DNA of 64,000 bases. Origin: Pseudomonas fragi (GTDB taxonomy: Bacteria; Pseudomonadota; Gammaproteobacteria; Pseudomonadales; Pseudomonadaceae). The position numbers and the translations under genes are program-made. Numbering within the stretch: position 1 is the first letter of the stretch; each line of letters begins with the position of its first letter. The stretch is taken from assembly GCF_025426255.1 (NCBI RefSeq), contig NZ_CP104861.1, positions 3,844,001 through 3,908,000 on the forward strand. Reading direction: 5' to 3'. Positions 57,218 through 64,000 of the stretch are shown in pieces. The notes beneath the pieces were generated by a model. That model had not been told where the DNA came from and made no database searches. It worked only from the letters and a program-made list of their open reading frames with translations.

Positions 57218-58591
57218 ATGACTACTCCACTCCCCGATGTCTCGGACATCGAACAACAGACGATCAAACGCGTTACCCAACGCATGATCCCCTTTCTTGT
57301 CCTGCTGTTTGTGGTCGCCTTCCTGGACCGCAACAACGTCGGTTTCGCCGCCCTGCGGATGAACGAAGACATCGGCATCAGCCAGACCATTTATGGCCTG
57401 GGCGCAGGTATTTTCTTCCTCGGTTACTTCATGTTCGAAGTGCCAAGCAACATTCTGCTGCACCGCTACGGTGCCCGGGTGTGGATCGCCCGGATCATGG
57501 TGACCTGGGGCATCATCGCCGGTGCCATGGGCTTTTTGCAGACACCCATCCACTTCATCTCCCTGCGCGTGTTGCTGGGTATAGCCGAAGCCGGATTCTT
57601 CCCGGGGGTGATTTACCTGCTGTCACTGTGGTTCCCGAGCCGTTACCGCGCCCGCATGATCGCCAGCTTTTACCTGGGCGTACCCATCGCGCAAATTATT
57701 GGTGCTCCGCTGTCAGTGGGCCTGATGGAAATGGGCGATGCCTGGGGCTTTGTCGGCTGGCGCCTGATGTACATCGTCGAAGCTGTACCTGCGGTAATTC
57801 TCGGCGTGGTGTGCTTCTTCTACCTCACTGACCACCCGGCCGATGCTCACTGGCTGACCGACAAACAGCGCAACTGGCTGATCAACACCCTGGCCCAGGA
57901 AGAGCGCAACAAACCGCTGGTGGTGGGCGTGCAACCGACCAAGGGCCAGATGATCCGCAAGGCACTGTGCAACCGTCAGGTATGGCTGCTGGCAATGGTG
58001 TACTTCGGAATTACCTCAGGCTCCAACGCGATGAACTTCTTTATGCCAACGGTTCTGGCATCGTTCCGCGGCACGTTCGGGCTGGAAATCGGCCTGATGC
58101 AGAACGGTCTGATCACCGCCATCCCGTACGCCGTCGCCGCAGTGGCAATGATCTGGTGGAGCCGTCGCTCGGACCGCCTGCAAGAACGTCACTGGCATGC
58201 GGGCGGTGCAGCCATGCTCGCCGCAATTTCCATTGCCGTGGCGCTGTGGCTCAACCAGCCATGGATCATCGTTATTGGTTTCATCCTGCTGGCCATGGGC
58301 GTCTACAGCGCCATCAACGTGTTCTGGGCCGTACCGGGGCAAGTACTGACGGGCGTCGGCGCTGCCGTAGGGATTGGCCTGATCAACTCCATCGGTAACC
58401 TCAGCGGCTTTATCGGCCCTTACCTGACCGGCTATCTGTTCACTGTGACCGGCAGCTACACCCCGGGCTTCCTGGTGATTGCTGCATTGGTCGGACTGGG
58501 TGGCCTGGGCATGGTGCTGATGCCACGTAACAAGGTGTCGCAGATCGGTGCAACCCAGGCATCCGCTGCCGCCGTTGGAGGTAAAGCATGA
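57218..58591 (+). CDS. MFS transporter, anion:cation symporter family
   Basis: The 457-residue protein has the ACS pattern: VVAFLDRNNVGFAALRMNEDIGISQTIYGLGAGIFFLGYFMFEVPSNILLHRYGARVWIARIMVTWG, and LLGIAEAGFFPGVIYLLSLWFP. It is the second transporter of this cluster and distinct from the one at 51842. I start at ATG 57218 (TGAGG upstream) rather than 57203. Its stop overlaps the next gene by four bases, which ties it to the catabolic enzymes. Confidence 0.87.
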   Translation: MTTPLPDVSDIEQQTIKRVTQRMIPFLVLLFVVAFLDRNNVGFAALRMNEDIGISQTIYGLGAGIFFLGYFMFEVPSNILLHRYGARVWIARIMVTWGIIAGAMGFLQTPIHFISLRVLLGIAEAGFFPGVIYLLSLWFPSRYRARMIASFYLGVPIAQIIGAPLSVGLMEMGDAWGFVGWRLMYIVEAVPAVILGVVCFFYLTDHPADAHWLTDKQRNWLINTLAQEERNKPLVVGVQPTKGQMIRKALCNRQVWLLAMVYFGITSGSNAMNFFMPTVLASFRGTFGLEIGLMQNGLITAIPYAVAAVAMIWWSRRSDRLQERHWHAGGAAMLAAISIAVALWLNQPWIIVIGFILLAMGVYSAINVFWAVPGQVLTGVGAAVGIGLINSIGNLSGFIGPYLTGYLFTVTGSYTPGFLVIAALVGLGGLGMVLMPRNKVSQIGATQASAAAVGGKA

Positions 58592-59472
58592 GTTTGCCAA
58601 CCGTAGCCTTTATCGGCACCGGGATCATGGGCCAGCCCATGGCCCGCAACCTGCTGCATGCAGGCTTCCCGGTGCGGGCATGGAACCGCTCGCCCGCCAA
58701 GGTGCAGGAACTTGCCGCGCAAGGCGCCGAAGTGTTTCAGACCCCGGCTGAAGCAGCAGACGGCGCCCAGGTGCTGATCTGCATGCTCAGCGATGGCCCG
58801 ACCTGTGACGAGGTGCTGTTTGGTGAAAACGGCGCCACCCAAGCATTAGCGCCCGGCGCGCTGGTGATTGTAATGAGCTCGATTCCGGTCGACACCGCTG
58901 CCGCACAGGCACATATGTGCGCCGAAAGCGGCCTGCGCTACCTCGACGCTCCGGTGTCGGGGGGCGAACGCGGTGCACGGGAAGCCAGCCTGGCGATCAT
59001 GGTCGGTGGTGAAACGGCGGCCTTCGAACAGGGCCGCGAGGTCCTGGCCGCCATGGGCCGCCCGGTGCACGTTGGCCCGGCGGGCACCGGCGAGCTGTCC
59101 AAGCTGGTCAACCAGCTGATCGTCGCCAGCACCATCGCCACCGTCGCCGAAGGCCTGCTGCTGGCCGAGCGCGGCGGCGCGGACCCGACAAAAGTCCACG
59201 AAGCGCTGATGGGTGGCTTTGTCGATTCACCGATCTGGCGCCAACACGGCCAACGCATGCTGAACAACGATTTCACCCCCGGCGGGCCTGCCAAATGGCA
59301 GCTCAAGGACACCCGTACCGCCCTCGCCCAAGCGCAAAAACTCGGCCTGTCACTGCCGGTAGGCAGTCTGGTCGACAGCTTGTTTGCCGCCATGGTCGAG
59401 GCCGGTGACGGCGAACTCGACCACGCCGGGCTGATCCGTCAGTTGCGCCGCAACAACCCTTTGCCCGAATAA
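58588..59472 (+). CDS. 3-hydroxyisobutyrate dehydrogenase-like enzyme (GarR/LtnD type)
   Basis: The 294-residue beta-hydroxyacid dehydrogenase has the NAD(P) loop VAFIGTGIMGQPMARNLL, the substrate motif DAPVSGGERGA, and the catalytic Lys K172 in GTGELSKLVNQ. Family members include tartronate-semialdehyde reductase and L-threonate dehydrogenase. In a sugar-acid cluster either role is possible. Start overlaps the transporter stop (ATGA), so translation is coupled. Confidence 0.83.
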   Translation: MSLPTVAFIGTGIMGQPMARNLLHAGFPVRAWNRSPAKVQELAAQGAEVFQTPAEAADGAQVLICMLSDGPTCDEVLFGENGATQALAPGALVIVMSSIPVDTAAAQAHMCAESGLRYLDAPVSGGERGAREASLAIMVGGETAAFEQGREVLAAMGRPVHVGPAGTGELSKLVNQLIVASTIATVAEGLLLAERGGADPTKVHEALMGGFVDSPIWRQHGQRMLNNDFTPGGPAKWQLKDTRTALAQAQKLGLSLPVGSLVDSLFAAMVEAGDGELDHAGLIRQLRRNNPLPE

Positions 59473-59488
59473 CTTGCTGGAGCCTGCC

Positions 59489-61273
59489 ATGACCGATTCA
59501 ACCCCACGCCGCCTGCGCAGCCAGCTGTGGTTCGACGATCCAAGCCACGCCGACCTCACCGCACTGTATGTAGAGCGCTACATGAACCAGGGCCTGACCC
59601 GCGCCGAACTGCAATCGGGGCGGCCGATTATCGGCATCGCCCAGACCGGCAGCGACCTCACGCCTTGCAACCGTCATCACATCGAACTGGCTAAACGGGT
59701 CAAGGACGGCATTCGCGACGCGGGCGGCATTCCGATGGAATTTCCGGTGCACCCGATTGCCGAGCAGTCACGCCGCCCGACCGCCGCCCTGGACCGAAAT
59801 CTGGCCTATCTGGGCCTGGTAGAAGTGCTGCACGGCTACCCGTTGGACGGTGTAGTGCTGACCACTGGCTGTGACAAAACCACCCCGGCCTGCCTGATGG
59901 CTGCGGCCACTACCGACTTGCCCTCCATCGTGCTGTCCGGCGGGCCGATGCTCGACGGTTGGCACAAGGGCCAGCGCATCGGCTCGGGCACTGTGTTGTG
60001 GCATGCGCGCAACTTGCTCAGTGCCGGCGAGATCGATTACGAAGGGTTTATGACCCTGACCACCGCCTCCTCACCGTCGGTTGGCCACTGCAACACCATG
60101 GGCACCGCCCTGTCGATGAACGCCCTGGCCGAAGCGCTGGGCATGTCGCTGCCCGGCTGCGCGAGCATCCCGGCGCCGTACCGCGAACGCGGGCAAATGG
60201 CCTATGCCACCGGCATGCGAATTGTCGACCTGGTGCGCGAAGACGTACGCCCGTCGCAGATCATGACCCACGCCGCCTTTGAAAACGCCATCGCCGTGGC
60301 CTCGGCGCTGGGCGCGTCCACCAACTGCCCGCCACACCTGATTGCCATCGCCCGCCACAGCGGCATCGACCTGTCGCTGGAAGACTGGCAGCGTGTCGGC
60401 GAAGACGTACCGTTGCTGGTCAACTGCATGCCGGCCGGTGAATACCTGGGCGAGAGTTTCCACCGTGCCGGTGGCGTACCGGCGGTGATGCATGAACTGG
60501 ACAAGGTCGGCCGCCTGCACCGCGACTGCCTCACGGTGAGTGGCCGCAGCATGGGTGACGTGGTTGCCGACTGCGTAACCGGCGACCGTGACGTGATCCG
60601 CTCCTATGAGGACCCGCTGATGCACCGCGCCGGGTTTATCGTACTCAGCGGCAACTTCTTCGACAGCGCCATCATGAAAATGTCAGTGGTGGGCGAGGCC
60701 TTCCGCAAGACCTACCTCAGCGATCCGCTGCAACCCAACAGCTTCGAAGCGCGAGCCATTGTGTTCGAGGGCCCGGAAGACTACACGGCGCGGATCAACG
60801 ACCCGTCCCTGGACATCGACGAGCGTTGCATTCTGGTGATTCGTGGCTGCGGCACCGTCGGCTTCCCCGGCAGTGGCGAGGTGGTAAACATGGCGCCGCC
60901 CTCCAGCATGATCAAGGCCGGGATCGATTCACTGCCGTGCATGGGCGATGGCCGTCAAAGCGGCACTTCAGCCAGCCCGTCGATCCTCAACATGTCCCCC
61001 GAATCTGCCGTGGGCGGCGGCCTGTCATTGCTGCGCACCGGAGATCGCCTGCGCGTCGACCTCAATGCCCGCAGCGTCAACCTGCTGGTGGACGAAAGCG
61101 TACTCAACGAGCGCCGCCAGGAACCGCTGCCACCGCTGGCCCCTTCGCAAACCCCATGGCAGGAACTGTATCGCCAATTGGTTGGCCAATTGTCCACGGG
61201 CGGCTGCCTGGAACCGGCAACCCTGTACTGGCGTGTGATCCCGGAAAACGGCCCACCCCGCCACTCCCACTAA
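59489..61273 (+). CDS. IlvD/EDD-family sugar-acid dehydratase (arabinonate dehydratase-like)
   Basis: The 594-residue protein resembles L-arabinonate/D-xylonate dehydratases more than IlvD. The iron-sulfur ligands are C60 (SDLTPCNRHH), C128 (TTGCDKTTPAC) and C201 (SVGHCNTMG), and K129 follows C128. These are close to the positions known for the [2Fe-2S] arabinonate dehydratase. The C-terminal domain contains RGCGTVGFPGSGEVVNM and MGDGRQSGTSASPSILNMSPE. It should dehydrate an aldonate to its 2-keto-3-deoxy acid, feeding the next FAH enzyme or the SDR-FAH pair. ATG 59489 has TGGAG upstream. Confidence 0.86.
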   Translation: MTDSTPRRLRSQLWFDDPSHADLTALYVERYMNQGLTRAELQSGRPIIGIAQTGSDLTPCNRHHIELAKRVKDGIRDAGGIPMEFPVHPIAEQSRRPTAALDRNLAYLGLVEVLHGYPLDGVVLTTGCDKTTPACLMAAATTDLPSIVLSGGPMLDGWHKGQRIGSGTVLWHARNLLSAGEIDYEGFMTLTTASSPSVGHCNTMGTALSMNALAEALGMSLPGCASIPAPYRERGQMAYATGMRIVDLVREDVRPSQIMTHAAFENAIAVASALGASTNCPPHLIAIARHSGIDLSLEDWQRVGEDVPLLVNCMPAGEYLGESFHRAGGVPAVMHELDKVGRLHRDCLTVSGRSMGDVVADCVTGDRDVIRSYEDPLMHRAGFIVLSGNFFDSAIMKMSVVGEAFRKTYLSDPLQPNSFEARAIVFEGPEDYTARINDPSLDIDERCILVIRGCGTVGFPGSGEVVNMAPPSSMIKAGIDSLPCMGDGRQSGTSASPSILNMSPESAVGGGLSLLRTGDRLRVDLNARSVNLLVDESVLNERRQEPLPPLAPSQTPWQELYRQLVGQLSTGGCLEPATLYWRVIPENGPPRHSH

Positions 61274-61298
61274 ACACTATGGACACATGACCTGACTT

Positions 61299-61383
61299 GT
61301 GGGAGCGGGCTTGCTCGCGATGACAACACCTCGGTTTACCTGACAAACCGCAGCGTCCGCATCGCAGGCAAGCCAGCTCCCAC
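61299..61383. repeat. REP pair (type A) before the last FAH gene
   Basis: GTGGGAGCGGGCTTGC at 61299 has a partly decayed inverted partner (CGCAGGCAAGCCAGCTCCCAC ending 61383). Confidence 0.85.
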
Positions 61384-61437
61384 AAAACCTGGGCTACCCC
61401 AGAGTTGCCCAATGTACTTTTTTCAAGGATCACGCTA

Positions 61438-62625
61438 ATGCAAACCCTGCAATTGACCGTAAAAAACTCCCTGCCGGATGACTGGCAACGCGCAACACTG
61501 GTCGGTCGCGCGTGGTTGCCCGGTGAACGTGGTGGCCCAGCCGTTGTGGTGATTCGTGACGGCGAAGTGATCGACTGTACCGCCCACTTCCCTACTTTGA
61601 GTTTGCTGCTGGATAGCGAAAACCCGCTGCAAGCCGTGCGCGAAATCCGAGGTACCTCGCTGGGTAAAATTGAGGCATTGCTGGCCAACAGTGGTGAGCA
61701 ACGCGACCAGGCCAAACCCTACTTGCTCGCCCCTGCGGACCTGCAAGTGATCAAGGCCGCAGGCGTGACCTTTGCCGCCAGCATGATCGAACGGGTGATC
61801 GAAGAAAAAGCAGGCGGCGATGCCCTGCGCGCCGAAGAAGTTCGCGCCCTGGTGCAAGAAGTGATCGGCGACAACCTGCGCGATTTACGCCCCGGCTCAC
61901 CCGAAGCCATGCGCCTCAAGCAGGTGCTGATCGAACAGAACATGTGGTCGCAGTACCTCGAAGTCGGCATCGGCCCGGACGCAGAAATCTTCACCAAAGC
62001 GCCGATCCTTGCGGCGGTGGGCAGCGGCAACGCCATCGGCATTCACCCCGGCTCAAGCTGGAACAATCCGGAGCCCGAAGTAGTATTGGCAGTGGACAGC
62101 CAAGGCCGCATACACGGCGCAACCCTGGGCAACGACGTCAACCTGCGCGACTTCGAAGGCCGTAGCGCGTTACTGCTGAGCAAGGCCAAGGACAACAACG
62201 CATCCTGCGCCCTCGGGCCGTTTATTCGCCTGTTCGACGAACACTTCAACCTCGACCACGTGCGCCACTGCGAAGTGACCTTGCGCGTCGAAGGCACGGA
62301 CGGCTACGTACTCGACGGCAAAAGCTCGATGAACCAGATCAGCCGCGACCCAGCGGACCTGGCCGAACAGACACTCAACGCCAACCACCAGTACCCGGAC
62401 GGCTTCGTGCTGTTCCTCGGCACCCTGTTCGCCCCGACTGAAGACCGCGACCAGCCGGGTCAAGGCTTCACCCACAAGGCGGATGATGTGGTGAGCATCT
62501 CGTCACCGACACTGGGCGCCTTGCACAACCGCGTCACAGGTAGCGACCAAGCGCCGCAATGGTCGTTTGGAGTTAGCGCATTGATGAAAAACCTGGCGGG
62601 CCGGGGGTTACTCGGCCAAGCCTGA
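61438..62625 (+). CDS. FAH-family protein of the long type (AraD1-like)
   Basis: The 395-residue protein has an N-terminal extension (about 1-110), then the FAH core: GVTFAASMIERVIEEKAGG, the metal-site stretch GSSWNNPEPEVVLAVDSQGRI, TLGNDVNLRDFEGRSALLLSKAKDNNASCALGPF, and FLGTLFAP near the end. This is a different FAH branch from the two 282-residue hydrolases here. Such proteins often neighbour arabinonate dehydratases and may act as 2-keto-3-deoxy-pentonate dehydratase; that is an inference. AAGGA lies upstream of ATG 61438. Confidence 0.82.
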   Translation: MQTLQLTVKNSLPDDWQRATLVGRAWLPGERGGPAVVVIRDGEVIDCTAHFPTLSLLLDSENPLQAVREIRGTSLGKIEALLANSGEQRDQAKPYLLAPADLQVIKAAGVTFAASMIERVIEEKAGGDALRAEEVRALVQEVIGDNLRDLRPGSPEAMRLKQVLIEQNMWSQYLEVGIGPDAEIFTKAPILAAVGSGNAIGIHPGSSWNNPEPEVVLAVDSQGRIHGATLGNDVNLRDFEGRSALLLSKAKDNNASCALGPFIRLFDEHFNLDHVRHCEVTLRVEGTDGYVLDGKSSMNQISRDPADLAEQTLNANHQYPDGFVLFLGTLFAPTEDRDQPGQGFTHKADDVVSISSPTLGALHNRVTGSDQAPQWSFGVSALMKNLAGRGLLGQA

Positions 62626-62644
62626 AGGGTTGGCTAACAGCAAC

Positions 62645-62684
62645 AAAAAAGGCCCCGCCTGGTAAACAGTGCGGGGCCTTTGCG
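62645..62684. terminator. Terminator shared by the FAH gene and the tRNA fragment
   Basis: AAGGCCCCGC (62649-62658) pairs with GCGGGGCCTT (62671-62680) over a 12-base loop. The T-run is longer on the minus strand, and the hairpin sits nine bases past the tRNA 3' end. It is therefore probably the original tRNA terminator that also serves the plus-strand gene. Confidence 0.85.
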
Positions 62685-62688
62685 TATC

Positions 62689-62735
62689 TGGTGTCCCAGG
62701 CGGGGTTCGAACCTGCAACCTTCCCCTTAGGAGGG
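62689..62735 (-). other. 3' fragment of tRNA-Arg(CCU), probable attachment site
   Basis: On the minus strand the sequence reads from the anticodon loop (CTCCTAA, anticodon CCU) through the variable region, T-arm with TTCGAAC loop, acceptor CTGGGAC and ACCA end at 62689. The D-arm, the 5' acceptor strand and most of the 5' anticodon stem are missing: the upstream bases do not pair with CTGGGAC. The T-stem has one A-C mismatch. This is the typical scar left where an element integrates at a tRNA 3' end; the whole tRNA should lie at the other end, beyond the right edge. Confidence 0.82.
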
Positions 62736-62740
62736 TCATA

Positions 62741-62780
62741 TAAAGCCCAGCCATCATTGGTTAAGCCCAGCATTTATTGG
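62741..62780. repeat. Two tandem 20-bp repeats beside the attachment site
   Basis: TAAAGCCCAGCCATCATTGG and TTAAGCCCAGCATTTATTGG are head-to-tail and agree at 16 of 20 positions. They lie between the tRNA scar and the integrase remnant, where arm-type integrase or excisionase sites are expected. Confidence 0.55.
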
Positions 62781-62857
62781 CCCTGGCGTCCGGTTGTGTC
62801 CGTAAAAACGACCCCGTATAGTTCTTTTTGCACCCACCATGCACCCATGGAAACAAA

Positions 62858-63154
62858 TTGAAAGAGAAGCTAACAGCCAAACTGCTCGGAACACTGCAGG
62901 TCACTGGCAACGAATACGAAGTTCACGATACCACCGTCGGCGGTCTATTCGTGCGAGTTACTGCCGCAGGTGCAAAGTCTTACGTCGTCTCCTGGGCCCG
63001 TGGCCGGAAGAAGACTTTAGGCCGTGTTGGCATTCTCACGCTTGATCAAGCTCGCACTGAGGCCACTCAGTACCTTGCAGAGGCTCGAACCCATGGCGAG
63101 CCTCTGGCTGTCACTCAAGGCCGGAGAGGCGCCACCCTACCTTCGCCTGCTTAA
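62858..63154 (+). pseudogene. Tyrosine integrase, N-terminal remnant
   Basis: The frame begins at TTG 62858 and reads KEKLTAKLLGTLQVTGNEYEVHDTTVGGLFVRV...SYVVSWARGRKKTLGRVGILTLDQARTEATQYLAEARTHGEPLAV. This is the arm-type DNA-binding (DUF4102-like) domain at the N-terminus of P4/DLP12-type tyrosine integrases. It stops after about 98 codons, whereas a full integrase has about 400, so the catalytic domain is gone. The last dozen codons (RRGATLPSPA) do not look like integrase and overlap a minus-strand gene fragment. That points to a deletion junction at about 63110-63150. Confidence 0.78.
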
Positions 63155-63224
63155 AGCCTGCTTCACGCTGGCGGTCTTTATAGGCACGTTGCCTCAATGT
63201 GTTCGGGTCGAGCATCTCGCTCAT
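63111..63224 (-). pseudogene. Truncated phage-like small protein
   Basis: ATG 63224 has GGAGG ten bases upstream. The product is MSEMLDPNTLRQRAYKDRQREAGFKQAKVGW..., 37 residues to a TGA at 63111. The pattern PNTLRQRAYKDRQRxAGFKQ recalls small proteins common in Pseudomonas prophages and islands, which are usually longer. The last residues come from DNA that runs antisense to the integrase remnant, so the gene was probably cut by the same deletion. Confidence 0.5.
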
Positions 63225-63237
63225 CACGGCTAGCCTC

Positions 63238-63282
63238 CATTACCAGTAACCAGAAAAATAACGCCACGCCATTACCAGTAAC
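63238..63282. promoter_or_regulatory. Paired TTACCAGTAA sites
   Basis: CATTACCAGTAAC occurs at 63238-63250 and again at 63270-63282, 32 bp apart. Each contains a near-palindrome TTAC-CA-GTAA. They lie immediately upstream of the small phage-like gene, where operators of a phage-type repressor would be expected. Confidence 0.5.
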
Positions 63283-63582
63283 GCAAGCTATACGCGCACC
63301 TAAAAATTTCGTAAGGATAGTTGAGCTAATTTATTCAAGAGGGAGCAAAGGTGCATAGACAAAGGAGAAGTCCCCAAACGTAAACATTCAGAGTGGCTAA
63401 CAACAACTTCCGATCCGAAACCTGCTACGCACTATATTTAAAGATCAGAAAAAATTATTATAACTGCAGAACACAACAAACAAAATAAATCAACATGAAA
63501 TTCAAACATTACTAAAACTTTCCTCTCACGCCCTAAACATTTAAGCAAAGGTAGATGCTACGTCGCGCTCTTATCCATACAT
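63283..63582. other. AT-rich region without a recognisable gene
   Basis: This stretch of about 300 bases is much richer in A and T than the rest of the window and has no open frame with a credible start and family. It has the base composition of acquired DNA, the kind MvaT would silence. Nothing specific was recognised. Confidence 0.5.
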
Positions 63583-63611
63583 AAAAAGGCCAGCCGATTA
63601 CAGCCGACCTT
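63583..63611 (-). terminator. Terminator of the last minus-strand gene
   Basis: On the minus strand AAGGTCGGCTG pairs with CGGCTGGCCTT (three G-U pairs) over a 4-base loop, then a T-run. It lies 35 bases past the stop codon of the membrane-protein gene. Confidence 0.7.
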
Positions 63612-63645
63612 CTTAATACGGCTATTGAGCAGGATTAATAAAAAT

Positions 63646-64000
63646 CTAATCGCGAGCCATCCGTTTAACCTTGATATCTATTATTACTCTATTTACAGGT
63701 GAAAACCCTCCAAAACTCATTACCCTACTGACCTGCTGATCGATCATAGAAATCAAGCGCCGCTGAATATCCAACTCAATAAGACGGTCATATTTCAACT
63801 TCACGCCTCGCTTTCTGAGGGAAACAAGAAACCAAGTCGCCCCCAAAAAAAGCAAAAAGGAGCCTACCAACACTGAGCCTAATATATAAATATTGCCCTC
63901 TGACAAAAAAACAGAGTTCCCAGCAAAAAAAACAAAACCACCCGCTACAATTGACAAAACCGCTGAAGCAAAAAGAGTCGTCGCCAAAATTTTAGCATCG
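63646..64000 (-). CDS. Small membrane protein of the acquired region, partial
   Basis: The frame is open to the window edge; TTG 63987 is the first possible start within the window, but the true start may lie outside. The visible 113 or more residues have two membrane segments (about LFASAVLSIVAGGFVFFAG and IYILGSVLVGSFLLFLGATWFLVSL), then a basic cytoplasmic part (RKRGVKLKYDRLIELDIQRRLISMIDQQVSRVMSF) ending KVKRMARD. Codon usage is AT-rich, unlike the genes to the left, so it belongs to the integrated element. I do not recognise a family. Confidence 0.6.
   Translation of the reverse strand, partial: DAKILATTLFASAVLSIVAGGFVFFAGNSVFLSEGNIYILGSVLVGSFLLFLGATWFLVSLRKRGVKLKYDRLIELDIQRRLISMIDQQVSRVMSFGGFSPVNRVIIDIKVKRMARD

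Noticed and set aside
279..61383. Repeated 85-bp units considered as a CRISPR array
   Set aside because: The units are scattered, palindromic, and have a conserved spacer and no regular array. They are REP pairs; no cas genes are present.
62689..62765. Intact tRNA-Arg gene
   Set aside because: The 5' acceptor strand, D-arm and part of the anticodon stem are absent; only the 3' portion pairs and matches.
63024..63233. 69-codon plus-strand frame near the right end
   Set aside because: It overlaps the integrase remnant in another frame and the minus-strand phage-like gene, with no start site or motif.

Overview
The window is a piece of a Pseudomonas chromosome, most likely from the P. fluorescens lineage. 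The clues are the gene content and order (purU-mvaT-sbcB, a pykA/ferredoxin reductase/fumarase block, flgBCDE next to cheV-cheR and flgA-flgM-flgN-ycgR), GC-rich genes, and many copies of the GTGGGAGCGGGCTTGC-type REP element. This assignment rests on reading alone; no database search was run.

Layout. 1-6.2 kb: tail of a chemoreceptor, purU, the xenogeneic silencer mvaT, exonuclease I (sbcB), a PilZ protein, a lipoprotein and pyruvate kinase. 6.2-11.8 kb: a ferredoxin reductase, class I fumarase, an iron alcohol dehydrogenase, a DUF4917-type protein and a YegP protein. 12-16.1 kb: an ECF sigma factor, FecR-type anti-sigma factor and TonB receptor, a cell-surface signalling trio resembling heme-uptake HxuIRA. 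16.2-23.3 kb: RHH and PfpI proteins, a methyltransferase, a LemA/TPM membrane group and a secreted beta-glucosidase. 23.3-28.3 kb: nrdA, with a DnaA box, paired NrdR-like boxes and a long folded leader, then a cytosine deaminase. 28.4-36.3 kb: flagellar and chemotaxis genes with recognisable sigma-54 and sigma-28 promoters. 36.3-41.8 kb: an MFS transporter, a glutamine-synthetase-like enzyme, a histidine acid phosphatase and a REC-EAL protein.

41.9-50.7 kb encodes what looks like a complete non-phosphorylating L-fucose pathway (mutarotase, dehydrogenase, lactonase, fuconate dehydratase, ketodeoxyfuconate dehydrogenase, diketo-acid hydrolase). It has two transporters and a FadR-type GntR regulator with two identical operator-like palindromes. 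51.8-62.6 kb is a second sugar-acid cluster. It carries paralogues of the last two fucose enzymes, plus a DenD-like dehydrogenase, a 3-hydroxyisobutyrate-dehydrogenase-like enzyme, an arabinonate-dehydratase-like enzyme, a different FAH-family enzyme, two MFS transporters and a LysR regulator. Its substrate cannot be read from the sequence, so it is the best candidate for an undescribed pathway here.

At 62.69 kb a 3' fragment of tRNA-Arg(CCU) and its terminator mark the end of an integrated element. To the right are a broken tyrosine integrase, a truncated phage-like small gene and AT-rich DNA reaching the window edge. Two REP families are scattered through intergenic spaces, and a RAYT transposase-like gene sits between two copies of one of them.
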